From Shewanella polaris (lineage in GTDB: Bacteria; Pseudomonadota; Gammaproteobacteria; Enterobacterales; Shewanellaceae): DNA of 64,000 nucleotides. The translations under genes were made by a program, and so were the position numbers. Location: positions 310,001-374,000 of the forward strand of contig NZ_CP041036.1 of NCBI RefSeq assembly GCF_006385555.1, written 5' to 3'. Position 1 is the first letter of the stretch. The number at the start of each line of letters is the position of its first letter. Below, one piece after another: positions 36,712-45,088 of the stretch. The notes under the pieces are model-generated. The model was not told where the DNA came from and did no database searches. It worked only from the letters and a program-made list of their open reading frames with translations.

Positions 36712-37906
36712 CCTTTCGACAAAAAATCAGGCTGGCATTACTGCCGCCAAAGGCAAATGAATTACTCATAATAAAATTGAGCTGATTAAGGCCAGTATTA
36801 TTGTTGGCGCTAACGAGAGCGATATTAGGGTCATTAGCATCTTGCTGCCCATCCCAGATGTGCGGCGGCAAACGCTTGTCATGGTTAAGTGGGCTTAATA
36901 ATAAATAGCAAAAGGCAGCTTCAATCGCGCCGGCAGCACCTAAAGTATGGCCGGTAAGCGGTTTGGTTGAGCTGCAAGCTGGCAGTGAATGGCTAAACAC
37001 TGCAGCGACAGCACGCGATTCCATGGCATCATTTTTAGGGGTAGCGGTGCCGTGAAGGTTGAGGTAATCGATTTGTTCTGCAGTAATGTTGGCTTCTGCT
37101 AGGGCTTGTTGCATGGCGGCAATAGCGCCTAATCCTTGCGGGTGTGGCGCTGAAATATGATGTGCATCGGCAGACTCGCCTATACCTGCAAGCATAACGT
37201 CACTTTGGCCACGTTCTAAGGTAAATAAGGCTGCCCCTTCACCAATATTAATGCCATCACGGTGGAGACTAAACGGATTACAATGGCCTTTGGATACTGA
37301 TTCTAATGCGGCAAAACCATTAACGGTTAATTGACACAAACTGTCTACACCACCCACAATTACCATATCGCACATATTCGCATTGAGTAATCTCTGGGCA
37401 CTGGCAAACACTTTTGCACTCGATGAACACGCTGTAGACACGGTATAACAAGGGCCTGATAGTTCAAATAACTGTTTTAAATAGTCACTGGTGCTACCGA
37501 GTTCCTGCTGTGAGTAATGGTAACTCGGAGGAAAATAGCCATGTTCAAGCTGATATTTTATCGCTGCTTCGCCTTTGGAAATGCCTGAGGTACTGGTGCC
37601 TAATACCACCCCGATGCGATCCGCTCCAAAACGCTGTTTAGCTTGTTCTATTGCCGGAGCAAGTTGCTGGGCGGCAGTGTTTAATAAACGATTATTACGG
37701 CAAGCGAATAAACTGAGATGATCGGCTATCTCTATTAATCTTTTATCATCGACGCAACCGACTAATGTTGGTGCATCGAACAATAAATTATCGCGCCACT
37801 GCATGGCACTAATATCACCATTGATGAGGCGCGGCAGTACCTCTTCAGGCGAGTTGCCCAGAGGTGTACACAATCCGATGTGAGTTATTGCAATGCGACT
37901 CTTCAT
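36704..37906 (-). CDS. apeO: Aryl polyene ketosynthase (ApeO type)
   Basis: Condensing enzyme of 400 residues with C160 in VSTACSSSAK and histidines in NLHGTATPKND and KPLTGHTLGAAG. In E. coli ApeO pairs with the cysteine-less ApeC as the chain-length-determining KS:CLF heterodimer for polyene elongation. It begins 78 bases after the DUF3261 lipoprotein gene, the largest gap in the operon, and overlaps apeP. ApeO and ApeR resemble each other; position between the lipoprotein and apeP supports this assignment. Confidence 0.88.
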   Translation of the reverse strand: MKSRIAITHIGLCTPLGNSPEEVLPRLINGDISAMQWRDNLLFDAPTLVGCVDDKRLIEIADHLSLFACRNNRLLNTAAQQLAPAIEQAKQRFGADRIGVVLGTSTSGISKGEAAIKYQLEHGYFPPSYHYSQQELGSTSDYLKQLFELSGPCYTVSTACSSSAKVFASAQRLLNANMCDMVIVGGVDSLCQLTVNGFAALESVSKGHCNPFSLHRDGINIGEGAALFTLERGQSDVMLAGIGESADAHHISAPHPQGLGAIAAMQQALAEANITAEQIDYLNLHGTATPKNDAMESRAVAAVFSHSLPACSSTKPLTGHTLGAAGAIEAAFCYLLLSPLNHDKRLPPHIWDGQQDANDPNIALVSANNNTGLNQLNFIMSNSFAFGGSNASLIFCRKDA

Positions 37907-37984
37907 GTTTAGTTTGATTGCCTATTTATCTCGGTTTATTGGGTTATGCTGGTGCACTTGTTTATCAATCGGTTAATCAATTAG

Positions 37985-38605
37985 TTAATTAATAGGGTTT
38001 ATTTGTATATGAATATCGCCGGCGTTGATGTCTACATTCACTTGCGCTAACCACGGGTCGATATCGCTATAGGTTATCGTTATTAACGCACCACTTGCAT
38101 TATTAAGTTGCTTACATAACGGGATATCACATGCCATAGTGACTAATTCACCGCCGGTTAAATGTTGATTAACTTGCTCCGTTGGCCAGTAAATTAACTG
38201 CATTATGGCCATTAAATACTCTGCTTTAAATTGCTCACCTAATAACAGACTTTGCTGACTTTGCAGGGTCTGCCCATCATATACTAACGTGAACAATGCT
38301 TGTCCAAGTGGCGCTAATCCCACTAATGTCATCTGTTGTGAATTAAGCTCCAGCTGGGTTAATAACTCATGATTTTCTTGTCCATGGGTAAAGCTGACCA
38401 TTTGGCTTAAGCTGATGTCTTGCTGCGGTGACGTAGCTAACACCGCAGAGGCCGAGCTTAAGCAATATTGTGCTTCACTGGCGAGTGGGACACAAGTTTG
38501 CCGCTCGATTTGCTGACTACAAGCACTTAATAGGCTTAACAGTAACAGCGCAACAAGGCGAGGCAACATTATCTCTGCAGAATGCCACAGCCGATTAAGC
38601 AACAT
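37985..38605 (-). CDS. DUF3261 lipoprotein of the aryl polyene operon
   Basis: A 206-residue protein that corresponds by position to the apeN-type lipoprotein gene. It has a hydrophobic signal with the lipobox L-L-S-A-C, followed by QQIERQTCVPL and a beta-rich domain of the DUF3261 type. The chosen ATG has AGGAG ten bases upstream and overlaps the stop of the flavoprotein gene by 11 bases. A start at 38569 gives a shorter, more classical lipoprotein signal. Probably an outer-membrane lipoprotein helping the polyene lipid reach the outer membrane, together with the LolA-like and MMPL proteins. Confidence 0.75.
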   Translation of the reverse strand: MLLNRLWHSAEIMLPRLVALLLLSLLSACSQQIERQTCVPLASEAQYCLSSASAVLATSPQQDISLSQMVSFTHGQENHELLTQLELNSQQMTLVGLAPLGQALFTLVYDGQTLQSQQSLLLGEQFKAEYLMAIMQLIYWPTEQVNQHLTGGELVTMACDIPLCKQLNNASGALITITYSDIDPWLAQVNVDINAGDIHIQINPIN

Positions 38606-39863
38606 CGGTTTCTGGCTCCTGACATAATTCAACAATGGTATTGAGGCGTCTTTCGGACTCTTTTACAAACGGGTTACTCATGTCCCAAGCGTAGCCCGCT
38701 AAAATTGAGCAAATCATTTGTTTAATCTTGTTGTCAGCTTGTTGATAGAAAATGACATCTTGAAAGCGTCCGTCATACCAAGCTTGGACATAGGTTCTAA
38801 AGGTGTTAACCCCTTGCATTAATGGTGCAGAGTATTCGTTATCCCAATCGACTGTTTGACCATACAATTGTTTATGTAAACAGGCGACAGCCATTGATGC
38901 TGACTGCATTGCAATTGTCACCCCTGATGAAAATACTGGGTCAAGGAACTCGCCAGCATTACCCAGTAAAGCAAACTTATTGGTTGCTAAGGTGGTGACA
39001 TTGGCCGAATAACCTTTGAGTGTCGCACAAGGTTGAACAATATTGGCATTACTCAGTAACTTCTTTAGCTCTGGCTCTTCATTAATTACCGCTAACAATT
39101 GTTGTTCAAGGCTCCCGGATAAATGCTCGAGTAAATGCGGCTCGGCTACCACGCCAATTGAGCAACGGTTATTGCTAAAAGGGATTAACCAGTACCAGAT
39201 ATCCTTATGTTGAGGATGAACACTGATTAAGATCTTATTACGATCAAAATGGGGATCGCTAATGTTGTCTTCAATATGGGTGAAAATGGCGCTTCGTGGC
39301 GGTAAATTTGATGGCTGCTCTAAGTTCAGTAATCGCGGTAATACTCGGCCAAAACCACTAGCATCGAGCACAAATTTAGCATTCACTTGATATTGTGCAC
39401 CTCGGTCATTCGTTACCGTTAAGCGAGGATTATGAGTCAAATCAATCGCATCAACTTGATGACCAAAACGGATCTCAACCCCTTGACTGATAGCTGTGTC
39501 GGCTAGGAGTTTATCAAAATCTGCCCGTTGAACTTGAAACGTAGCCCCAGGGCCTGGGGTAAATTTATCGGTAAAGTCAAAGGTGGTGTAGCGTCCTTGG
39601 TGTTGAAATGCTGCGCCATTTTTAAATTGAAATCCAGCCTGCTTAACGGCGTCTAGCATGCCTGCTTGTTCGAGAAACTGCATACAACAAGGCAGTAGGC
39701 TTTCGCCAATGGAAAAACGTGGAAAATGCTGTTTTTCAATAACAACAACCTGATGACCTTGTTGGCGTAAAAGACTTGCGGCAATGGCACCAGAAGGGCC
39801 TGCACCAATGATGGCAACGTCAACGTCCATGTTGCTGACTGTATGTGAATGACTGCTTGGCAT
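38595..39863 (-). CDS. Flavin-dependent halogenase-like oxidoreductase in the aryl polyene operon
   Basis: FAD protein of 422 residues. The dinucleotide motif G20-x-G22-x2-G25 is followed by HFPRFSIGESLLP (46-58), which matches phenol/pyrrole halogenases. K81 in FKNGAAF stands near where the halogenase lysine is expected, and W223-Y-W-L-I-P228 fits the WxWxIP motif that marks flavin-dependent halogenases and blocks monooxygenase chemistry. An FAD pocket segment, GNAGEFLDPVFSSGV, follows. A halogenase acting on the aryl head group is therefore plausible; a dehydrogenase or hydroxylase of the same family is the alternative. It abuts the exporter gene stop (TAA then ATG) and is co-transcribed. 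Confidence 0.75.
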   Translation of the reverse strand: MPSSHSHTVSNMDVDVAIIGAGPSGAIAASLLRQQGHQVVVIEKQHFPRFSIGESLLPCCMQFLEQAGMLDAVKQAGFQFKNGAAFQHQGRYTTFDFTDKFTPGPGATFQVQRADFDKLLADTAISQGVEIRFGHQVDAIDLTHNPRLTVTNDRGAQYQVNAKFVLDASGFGRVLPRLLNLEQPSNLPPRSAIFTHIEDNISDPHFDRNKILISVHPQHKDIWYWLIPFSNNRCSIGVVAEPHLLEHLSGSLEQQLLAVINEEPELKKLLSNANIVQPCATLKGYSANVTTLATNKFALLGNAGEFLDPVFSSGVTIAMQSASMAVACLHKQLYGQTVDWDNEYSAPLMQGVNTFRTYVQAWYDGRFQDVIFYQQADNKIKQMICSILAGYAWDMSNPFVKESERRLNTIVELCQEPETDVA

Positions 39864-42263
39864 TTACAGTGTTTTCCTAGTAATAAATGAAATAAACGGT
39901 GCCAGTAAAAATGAAAAACTGATCCCAAAAAGAAGCGTTAAACCAAAAAAGTGAATGGCATGGGTTTGACTCAGTGCCAGTAAACCAAAAGCTAATAGTG
40001 TTGAACAGGCTGACATAAAGATTGCCATCATGACTCCGCGACTGGTTTGCTTGGCCTCGGCAAAAAATAGGCTGTAATCGATACCAATGCCTAACACTAA
40101 AATAAGCGCTAAGGCGTGAAACAAACTGATGCTTGAACCGACAAGGGCTAAACAGGCTAGCGTGAGCAGTACTGATAAAGCGGGGACTGCGACGATAGCG
40201 AATGCCAACTTAATACCATATTTAATACTAAACAGTAAGCTGGCTAGGGCAAATACCCACATTAATAGTTGCAATGTTAGTTGGCGATACTTGCCCATTA
40301 AATGGGATATATCGCCGACTTTATCGATTAACTGAACTTGGCCCAAAGGCCATTTATGTTCAGTCAGTCGTTGCTCAAGAGTGGCTAACGAATGTATGCC
40401 ACCGAGTAACACTATGGCGCCAAATAGCTGGGTTTGATCGGTTGTCTGAATCGCGCCAATCCATAAGGTTTGTAAATCATCATTGGCTTGGGCTAGTACC
40501 ATGGTTGGGGTTAACCATTGTGATTCGGCGTGATTAAGTTGCGCCATCAGACTAGTGCTTATATTGTCATCGAGGCCCATTTCACTGATAATCTCGTCTA
40601 AATGTTGCTCATAAAGCTGCTGCTGTAACTGATAGTGTTGTTGTTGTTTGGCAATGCTGGGTATAAAGCGGCTGAGACTGATTGCTTGGTCTAACTCACC
40701 ATCAGTGACTGCTTTATCCAGTACTGGTGTCAATTGCTCTAACGTTTGCAATAAAGTTTGTTCATTGGGACCGCTGACTAAAATAAATTGGTTGTCGGTG
40801 CCGCCGCTGAGCAGTTGCCGTAGCTGATTCTCTTCGGTGGTGATGGCTTCAGGGCTTTGCTGTAGCTGACGAATATCATCGTTAGAATCCGTTTGTGACA
40901 AACCGAAAAACAATATTGTTGCCAAACCAATGAGCAAAGCCGCTATAGCTATTTTTTGCCACAATTGATTTGGGGTAAAAATACGTTGTAATAGCGCCAA
41001 ATAACCTTGGGCAAGGGTTAATCCAGGCGTCGGTTTAAGCGCATGGTTACCCAGTAATGGAAACACCAATAACAACGTTAGGTATGCACCAACTAACCCA
41101 GCAGCACAAAATACTGCCACTTGCTGCATTCCCGGGAATGGCGTAAAGCCAATGGCGATAAAGGCACTGGCACTAGTAGCTAGGGCGAGAGTGAGCGCCG
41201 GAAAAATCTGCTTTAAGGTGTCTGTTGCGTTGTTATTGGGATGAGCTTGTTTTTCGCAATAAAAGTGAAAGCTGTAATCAATGGCGACACCAATTAAGCT
41301 GGTACCAAACACTAGTGTCAGTAAGTGCAACTCACCGAAAATACTTAAGGTGGCGACAAACGCAAATACCACACCAGTCGTTAACGTCAGTAGTGCGGCA
41401 AATAACGGCATAATTGACCGAAAGGCCAACCAGACTAATAAGATGATCCCCAACATGGAAATTAAGCCAATTCGGCTGATTTCTTGTTTGGCAGATTCGG
41501 TGGCGGCAATCGCATGAAAAAGTGCACCAGCTTTAAGGAAACTGACATCTGGGTAGTGTTGCGTCACTTGGCTAAACGCAGACTCTAATGCTTGTATTTG
41601 CTGTTGCTGAGCGGTCGGGCTAAAAGCACTATCTCTGCCTTTGGCCATGACTATTGCAGCCACACCCTCGGTGGTATTGGTCAGTAAAATGCCTTGTTGG
41701 ATACGTAGCGCATTATTAGGTGATAACGCCAGTAAGTTGGCTGGAAACATCAGTAACGGATCATTGCTGAGCAGCTGGCTGTTGGCAAAACCAAATGCGC
41801 TATAAAGTTGATTTTGGGCCGCGTTAAGCAGTTGGCGCCAATTATCTGTTTCAATATCTTTAGCTTGCTCGGCGGTGAGTAGGGTAAAGCGATGTTCGAA
41901 ATACACTTTAGCCAAGTCTTGCAGATGATCATCCGCGCCGCTACGAATGTGAATAAAGGGCTGTTGTGGCTGTTTATCCAATGAGTTCATCAGTTGCTGT
42001 GTGGCACTGATAGCTTGGTTGTCGTTATCGGCTATTACTGCAATATACACTTGGTTAGCGAGTTGCTGCTCAACTCTTTTTAATGCTGTTTCAGTGAGTT
42101 TGTCTTGTTGTAAATGCGGCAACATCGCCAAAATATCAGTTTGAATATGCGCGCCCTGTTGCCATTGTATTAAGCCCGAGGCTAACATTGTCAGTAACAA
42201 TACTACCCATAAGACAAAACGCCCAATGGGAGATAACAACGTGGTTAGCGATATGGGCTTCAT
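39864..42263 (-). CDS. MMPL/RND-family exporter of the aryl polyene operon
   Basis: A 799-residue inner-membrane transporter with two similar halves, each a membrane helix, a large periplasmic domain (about 35-240 and 450-620) and five further helices (about 12 in total). It resembles the MMPL-type lipid exporters and sits in the position of apeM. It presumably moves the aryl polyene lipid out of the inner membrane. It overlaps the LolA-like gene by one base, and the flavoprotein gene follows at once, so it is translated as part of the operon. Confidence 0.85.
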   Translation of the reverse strand: MKPISLTTLLSPIGRFVLWVVLLLTMLASGLIQWQQGAHIQTDILAMLPHLQQDKLTETALKRVEQQLANQVYIAVIADNDNQAISATQQLMNSLDKQPQQPFIHIRSGADDHLQDLAKVYFEHRFTLLTAEQAKDIETDNWRQLLNAAQNQLYSAFGFANSQLLSNDPLLMFPANLLALSPNNALRIQQGILLTNTTEGVAAIVMAKGRDSAFSPTAQQQQIQALESAFSQVTQHYPDVSFLKAGALFHAIAATESAKQEISRIGLISMLGIILLVWLAFRSIMPLFAALLTLTTGVVFAFVATLSIFGELHLLTLVFGTSLIGVAIDYSFHFYCEKQAHPNNNATDTLKQIFPALTLALATSASAFIAIGFTPFPGMQQVAVFCAAGLVGAYLTLLLVFPLLGNHALKPTPGLTLAQGYLALLQRIFTPNQLWQKIAIAALLIGLATILFFGLSQTDSNDDIRQLQQSPEAITTEENQLRQLLSGGTDNQFILVSGPNEQTLLQTLEQLTPVLDKAVTDGELDQAISLSRFIPSIAKQQQHYQLQQQLYEQHLDEIISEMGLDDNISTSLMAQLNHAESQWLTPTMVLAQANDDLQTLWIGAIQTTDQTQLFGAIVLLGGIHSLATLEQRLTEHKWPLGQVQLIDKVGDISHLMGKYRQLTLQLLMWVFALASLLFSIKYGIKLAFAIVAVPALSVLLTLACLALVGSSISLFHALALILVLGIGIDYSLFFAEAKQTSRGVMMAIFMSACSTLLAFGLLALSQTHAIHFFGLTLLFGISFSFLLAPFISFITRKTL

Positions 42264-43090
42264 TATTTAGCGGACTCATTGCCAAGACTAAAAAGTGCCA
42301 GCTCAGTTTCACTCAGCGGCCCTTGTTGGGTCAGGGTAAATTGAATTTGAGTATAGTCGCTAATATCCGCTTGGTTACTGGTCATGATTAATGAACGTAT
42401 AAGGGTATCGCCGCTGAGGGTAATGTTACCCATAGACGATTGCACTTGTGGGTCTTTAGCTTGTAAGCCCAGTTGCCATGACCTATTTTCAGGCTTAGTT
42501 GCAGGCTGAATTACGGGCTGAATTACGGATTGAGTTGCAGGCATAAATAAGTTGAAACCGGCACTTAAGGCATCAATATCGCCCGCCATAATGGCTTGTA
42601 ATAAACGCGGTAATTGCTGTGCAATCGGGTTGCCATTAGCCTCAGCGCTAAAGTGTTGAATTTTGCCTTGGCTGTTTTGTTGGATTAACTGCTGATCTTT
42701 AAGCACCATCAAGGTTTTGAAAGGACGTTGCTGCTGCCATACCAATCCTTGGGTTGGACTAAATATAAACTGTCCTTGACTGAGTAAGGGCTTTTTAAGC
42801 ACCTGTAAATGGCGTAGTTGAACAAATTGACCACGAGTATCTAGTTGTAGATTAAGTTGCTGCGCCAGCGCGCTGAGGGCTTCTGTGCTGGCTGGTTGAG
42901 TATACAACGCCTGAATATCTGCCAATTGCGCTTGAGTAAGAGGTTCATTATTGCCTGCTGGTGGATGTTCGTTAGCCGAGGAGGCTGCAATACACAGACA
43001 ACAAAGCATAATGATGCTGCTTACTCGCGCCAATACACTAATAAATATGCTAGTAAATAGGCTCACAAATACTCTGCTGCGGGCACTCAT
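42263..43090 (-). CDS. LolA-like periplasmic protein of the aryl polyene operon
   Basis: A 275-residue exported protein with a signal peptide (about 1-35) and a beta-rich domain of the LolA/outer-membrane lipoprotein carrier type, the position of apeL. The middle contains near-repeats TQSVIQPVIQPATKP. I take the ATG that overlaps the thioesterase stop by one base (TAATG at 43090) instead of the open frame to 43156. A LolA-like carrier between an MMPL exporter and an outer-membrane lipoprotein suggests transport of the polyene lipid across the periplasm. Confidence 0.75.
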   Translation of the reverse strand: MSARSRVFVSLFTSIFISVLARVSSIIMLCCLCIAASSANEHPPAGNNEPLTQAQLADIQALYTQPASTEALSALAQQLNLQLDTRGQFVQLRHLQVLKKPLLSQGQFIFSPTQGLVWQQQRPFKTLMVLKDQQLIQQNSQGKIQHFSAEANGNPIAQQLPRLLQAIMAGDIDALSAGFNLFMPATQSVIQPVIQPATKPENRSWQLGLQAKDPQVQSSMGNITLSGDTLIRSLIMTSNQADISDYTQIQFTLTQQGPLSETELALFSLGNESAK

Positions 43091-43521
43091 TACACTTGGC
43101 TCGCATCGAGTAATGGGTGAATTTTTTGCTGAAATATCTCTGGGGTAACAAAGCATAATTCTTGGGTAGCAATCTCAACTGCAGCTTGAATGGTATAGCC
43201 CTTGGTGATGCGTGCGTTGGTGTCGGCATCAACAATTTGATAGTTAATGCGTAAACGGTTTTCCCATTCAACAATGGCAGCGATAACCTTGATTTTTTGG
43301 TCAAAGGTGCTGCTTTTAACGTACTTAATTTGCACATCTACAATTGGCCAAGCGTAGCCAGATTCGAGCATAGTGCGATAGTTGTAACCGAGCTTATCCA
43401 GTAATTGGCAACGCACAACCTCAAAGTAGCGTAAGTAATTACCGTGCCAAGTAATGCCCATTGAGTCGACATCGTGAAACGGGATCACCATTTCCATTTC
43501 TGTGAGTAATAAACCTTTCAT
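43090..43521 (-). CDS. apeK: Hot-dog thioesterase (ApeK type)
   Basis: A 143-residue 4HBT-type thioesterase. The N-terminal segment has the catalytic aspartate in F-H-D17-V-D and the downstream HGNYLRYFEVVR, the classic 4-hydroxybenzoyl-CoA thioesterase pattern. In APE systems ApeK releases acyl chains from the ACP or edits them. It begins directly after the ammonia-lyase stop (TAA-ATG) and overlaps the LolA-like gene by one base. Confidence 0.82.
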   Translation of the reverse strand: MKGLLLTEMEMVIPFHDVDSMGITWHGNYLRYFEVVRCQLLDKLGYNYRTMLESGYAWPIVDVQIKYVKSSTFDQKIKVIAAIVEWENRLRINYQIVDADTNARITKGYTIQAAVEIATQELCFVTPEIFQQKIHPLLDASQV

Positions 43522-45084
43522 TTAACATACCTCCCACAGGCCCAGTTGAATTTTTTCTACGGTTTGGCGCAGCACGGCTTCTAATGGACGGTCTTCGGTA
43601 AGCAGTTCAAAATTTTCACTGACTTGGGCCAAAGTATTGGCAAGTGATGGTGTTAGTGAATTGGGGTCTAACTCTTTTTGTATAACGCGTAGTTGAATGC
43701 CTTGGCTCATGGCCAATAATGCGGCGGCAGCGACTTGTTCTGTCAGTTGTAAAATCCGCATGCAATCGCGGGCGGCAATGGTGCCCATGCTCACTTTGTC
43801 TTGATTGTGACATTCTGTTGAGCGAGAAAACACACTGGCAGGCATGGTGTTTTTTAATGCTTCTGCAGTCCAAGCCGAAACACCGATTTGTACCGCTTTA
43901 AAGCCATGGTTAATGGCGCGACGTTGGCCTTCTGCGGCAGATAAATTAGCCGGTAAACCATTGTTAAATTTAGGGTCCATGACTAAGGCCATTTGACGAT
44001 CAATTAAGTCGGCGATATTGGCCACCGCATTTTTCATCGCATCCATGGCAAAGGCAATGTGGCCGCCATAAAAGTGACCGCCATGGAGGATATGTTCACC
44101 TTCGGCATCGACAATCGGATTGTCGTTCGCACTATTGAGTTCGGTTTCAATAAACTGACGCATAAAGGGCAAAGCATCTTGCAGTACGCCAATGATGTGC
44201 GGTGCACAGCGTATAGAATAGCGGTCTTGTAAACGGTCAGAATTACGTGGATGCGCATGATGGTTTAGGTCTTCACGGATCCAACTGGCAATCTGGTTTT
44301 GTCCTGGGTGAGGTTTGGCGGCAAACAAAATTTCATCAAAATGGTTTGCATTACCTTTAAGGGTTAACGATGCCATGGCTGTAATACGGCTTGATAAGCG
44401 AGTTAAGTACTGCGATCTGTCATAGGCTAAACAGGCCAGTGCGGTCATCACCGCGGTACCATTCATTAACGCAAGGCCTTCTTTAGGACGCAGTGTTAAT
44501 GGCATCATGCCGAATTTCAGATAAACATCTTTGGTCGCTTGGCGTTTACCTTGGTATATCACCTCACGTTCGCCAACTAATACAGCTGCAAGATAAGATA
44601 GAGGGGTTAAATCGCCGCTGGCGCCAACCGAACCTTCTTGAGGAATAACAGGGGTAATATCATTATTGAGTAGCCATTCAATGCGCTGTAGCAGCAGATA
44701 GCTGACACCTGACTTACCCACCGCCAATGAGTTTAAGCGGCAAGCCATAATCGCGCGGGCTTGCATTGGGCTAAATACATCACCTAAACCACAACCATGA
44801 AAACGGGTTAAATGCAGCGGTAATTCATGGACTAACTCTAAGCTGACATTGACGGTACAAGAGTCACCGTAACCTGTGGTGACGCCATATACCACGCCTT
44901 CTTCATGCAGCAAACTGTCGATGAAACGGGCGCCTTTTTGAATATATTCAACATAGTCAGAAGAGTCTGCTAGCTTGACCGTTGCGCCCTTGGCGACAGC
45001 GACCACTTGTTCAAGACTCAGGTAGCTCTGGCCTAAATGCACAATGTTTTCGGCAGATGATGGCGATGAAGAAGTGTTGCTCAT
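43522..45084 (-). CDS. MIO-type aromatic amino acid ammonia-lyase in the aryl polyene operon
   Basis: A 520-residue member of the HAL/PAL/TAL family. The A155-S-G157 triad that forms the MIO cofactor is present in GSVGASGDLTPLSYLA, the catalytic tyrosine is Y66 in VYGVTTGYG, and NSANDNP supplies further active-site residues. The substrate-selectivity pair reads F95-H96 (LTRFHGCG), unlike both the S-H of histidine lyases and H-L of classic tyrosine lyases. Location in a pigment operon argues against histidine catabolism; it most likely gives cinnamate or p-coumarate as polyene starter. The frame is open to 45231, but that would overlap the upstream gene by 143 bases; the ATG at 45084 lies four bases after that gene's stop. 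Confidence 0.82.
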   Translation of the reverse strand: MSNTSSSPSSAENIVHLGQSYLSLEQVVAVAKGATVKLADSSDYVEYIQKGARFIDSLLHEEGVVYGVTTGYGDSCTVNVSLELVHELPLHLTRFHGCGLGDVFSPMQARAIMACRLNSLAVGKSGVSYLLLQRIEWLLNNDITPVIPQEGSVGASGDLTPLSYLAAVLVGEREVIYQGKRQATKDVYLKFGMMPLTLRPKEGLALMNGTAVMTALACLAYDRSQYLTRLSSRITAMASLTLKGNANHFDEILFAAKPHPGQNQIASWIREDLNHHAHPRNSDRLQDRYSIRCAPHIIGVLQDALPFMRQFIETELNSANDNPIVDAEGEHILHGGHFYGGHIAFAMDAMKNAVANIADLIDRQMALVMDPKFNNGLPANLSAAEGQRRAINHGFKAVQIGVSAWTAEALKNTMPASVFSRSTECHNQDKVSMGTIAARDCMRILQLTEQVAAAALLAMSQGIQLRVIQKELDPNSLTPSLANTLAQVSENFELLTEDRPLEAVLRQTVEKIQLGLWEVC

Positions 45085-45088
45085 TGAA

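Noticed and set aside
43522..45084. Ammonia-lyase as hutH of histidine degradation
   Set aside because: No hutU, hutI or hutG nearby; it sits coupled inside a pigment operon, and its selectivity residues are not plain HAL type.
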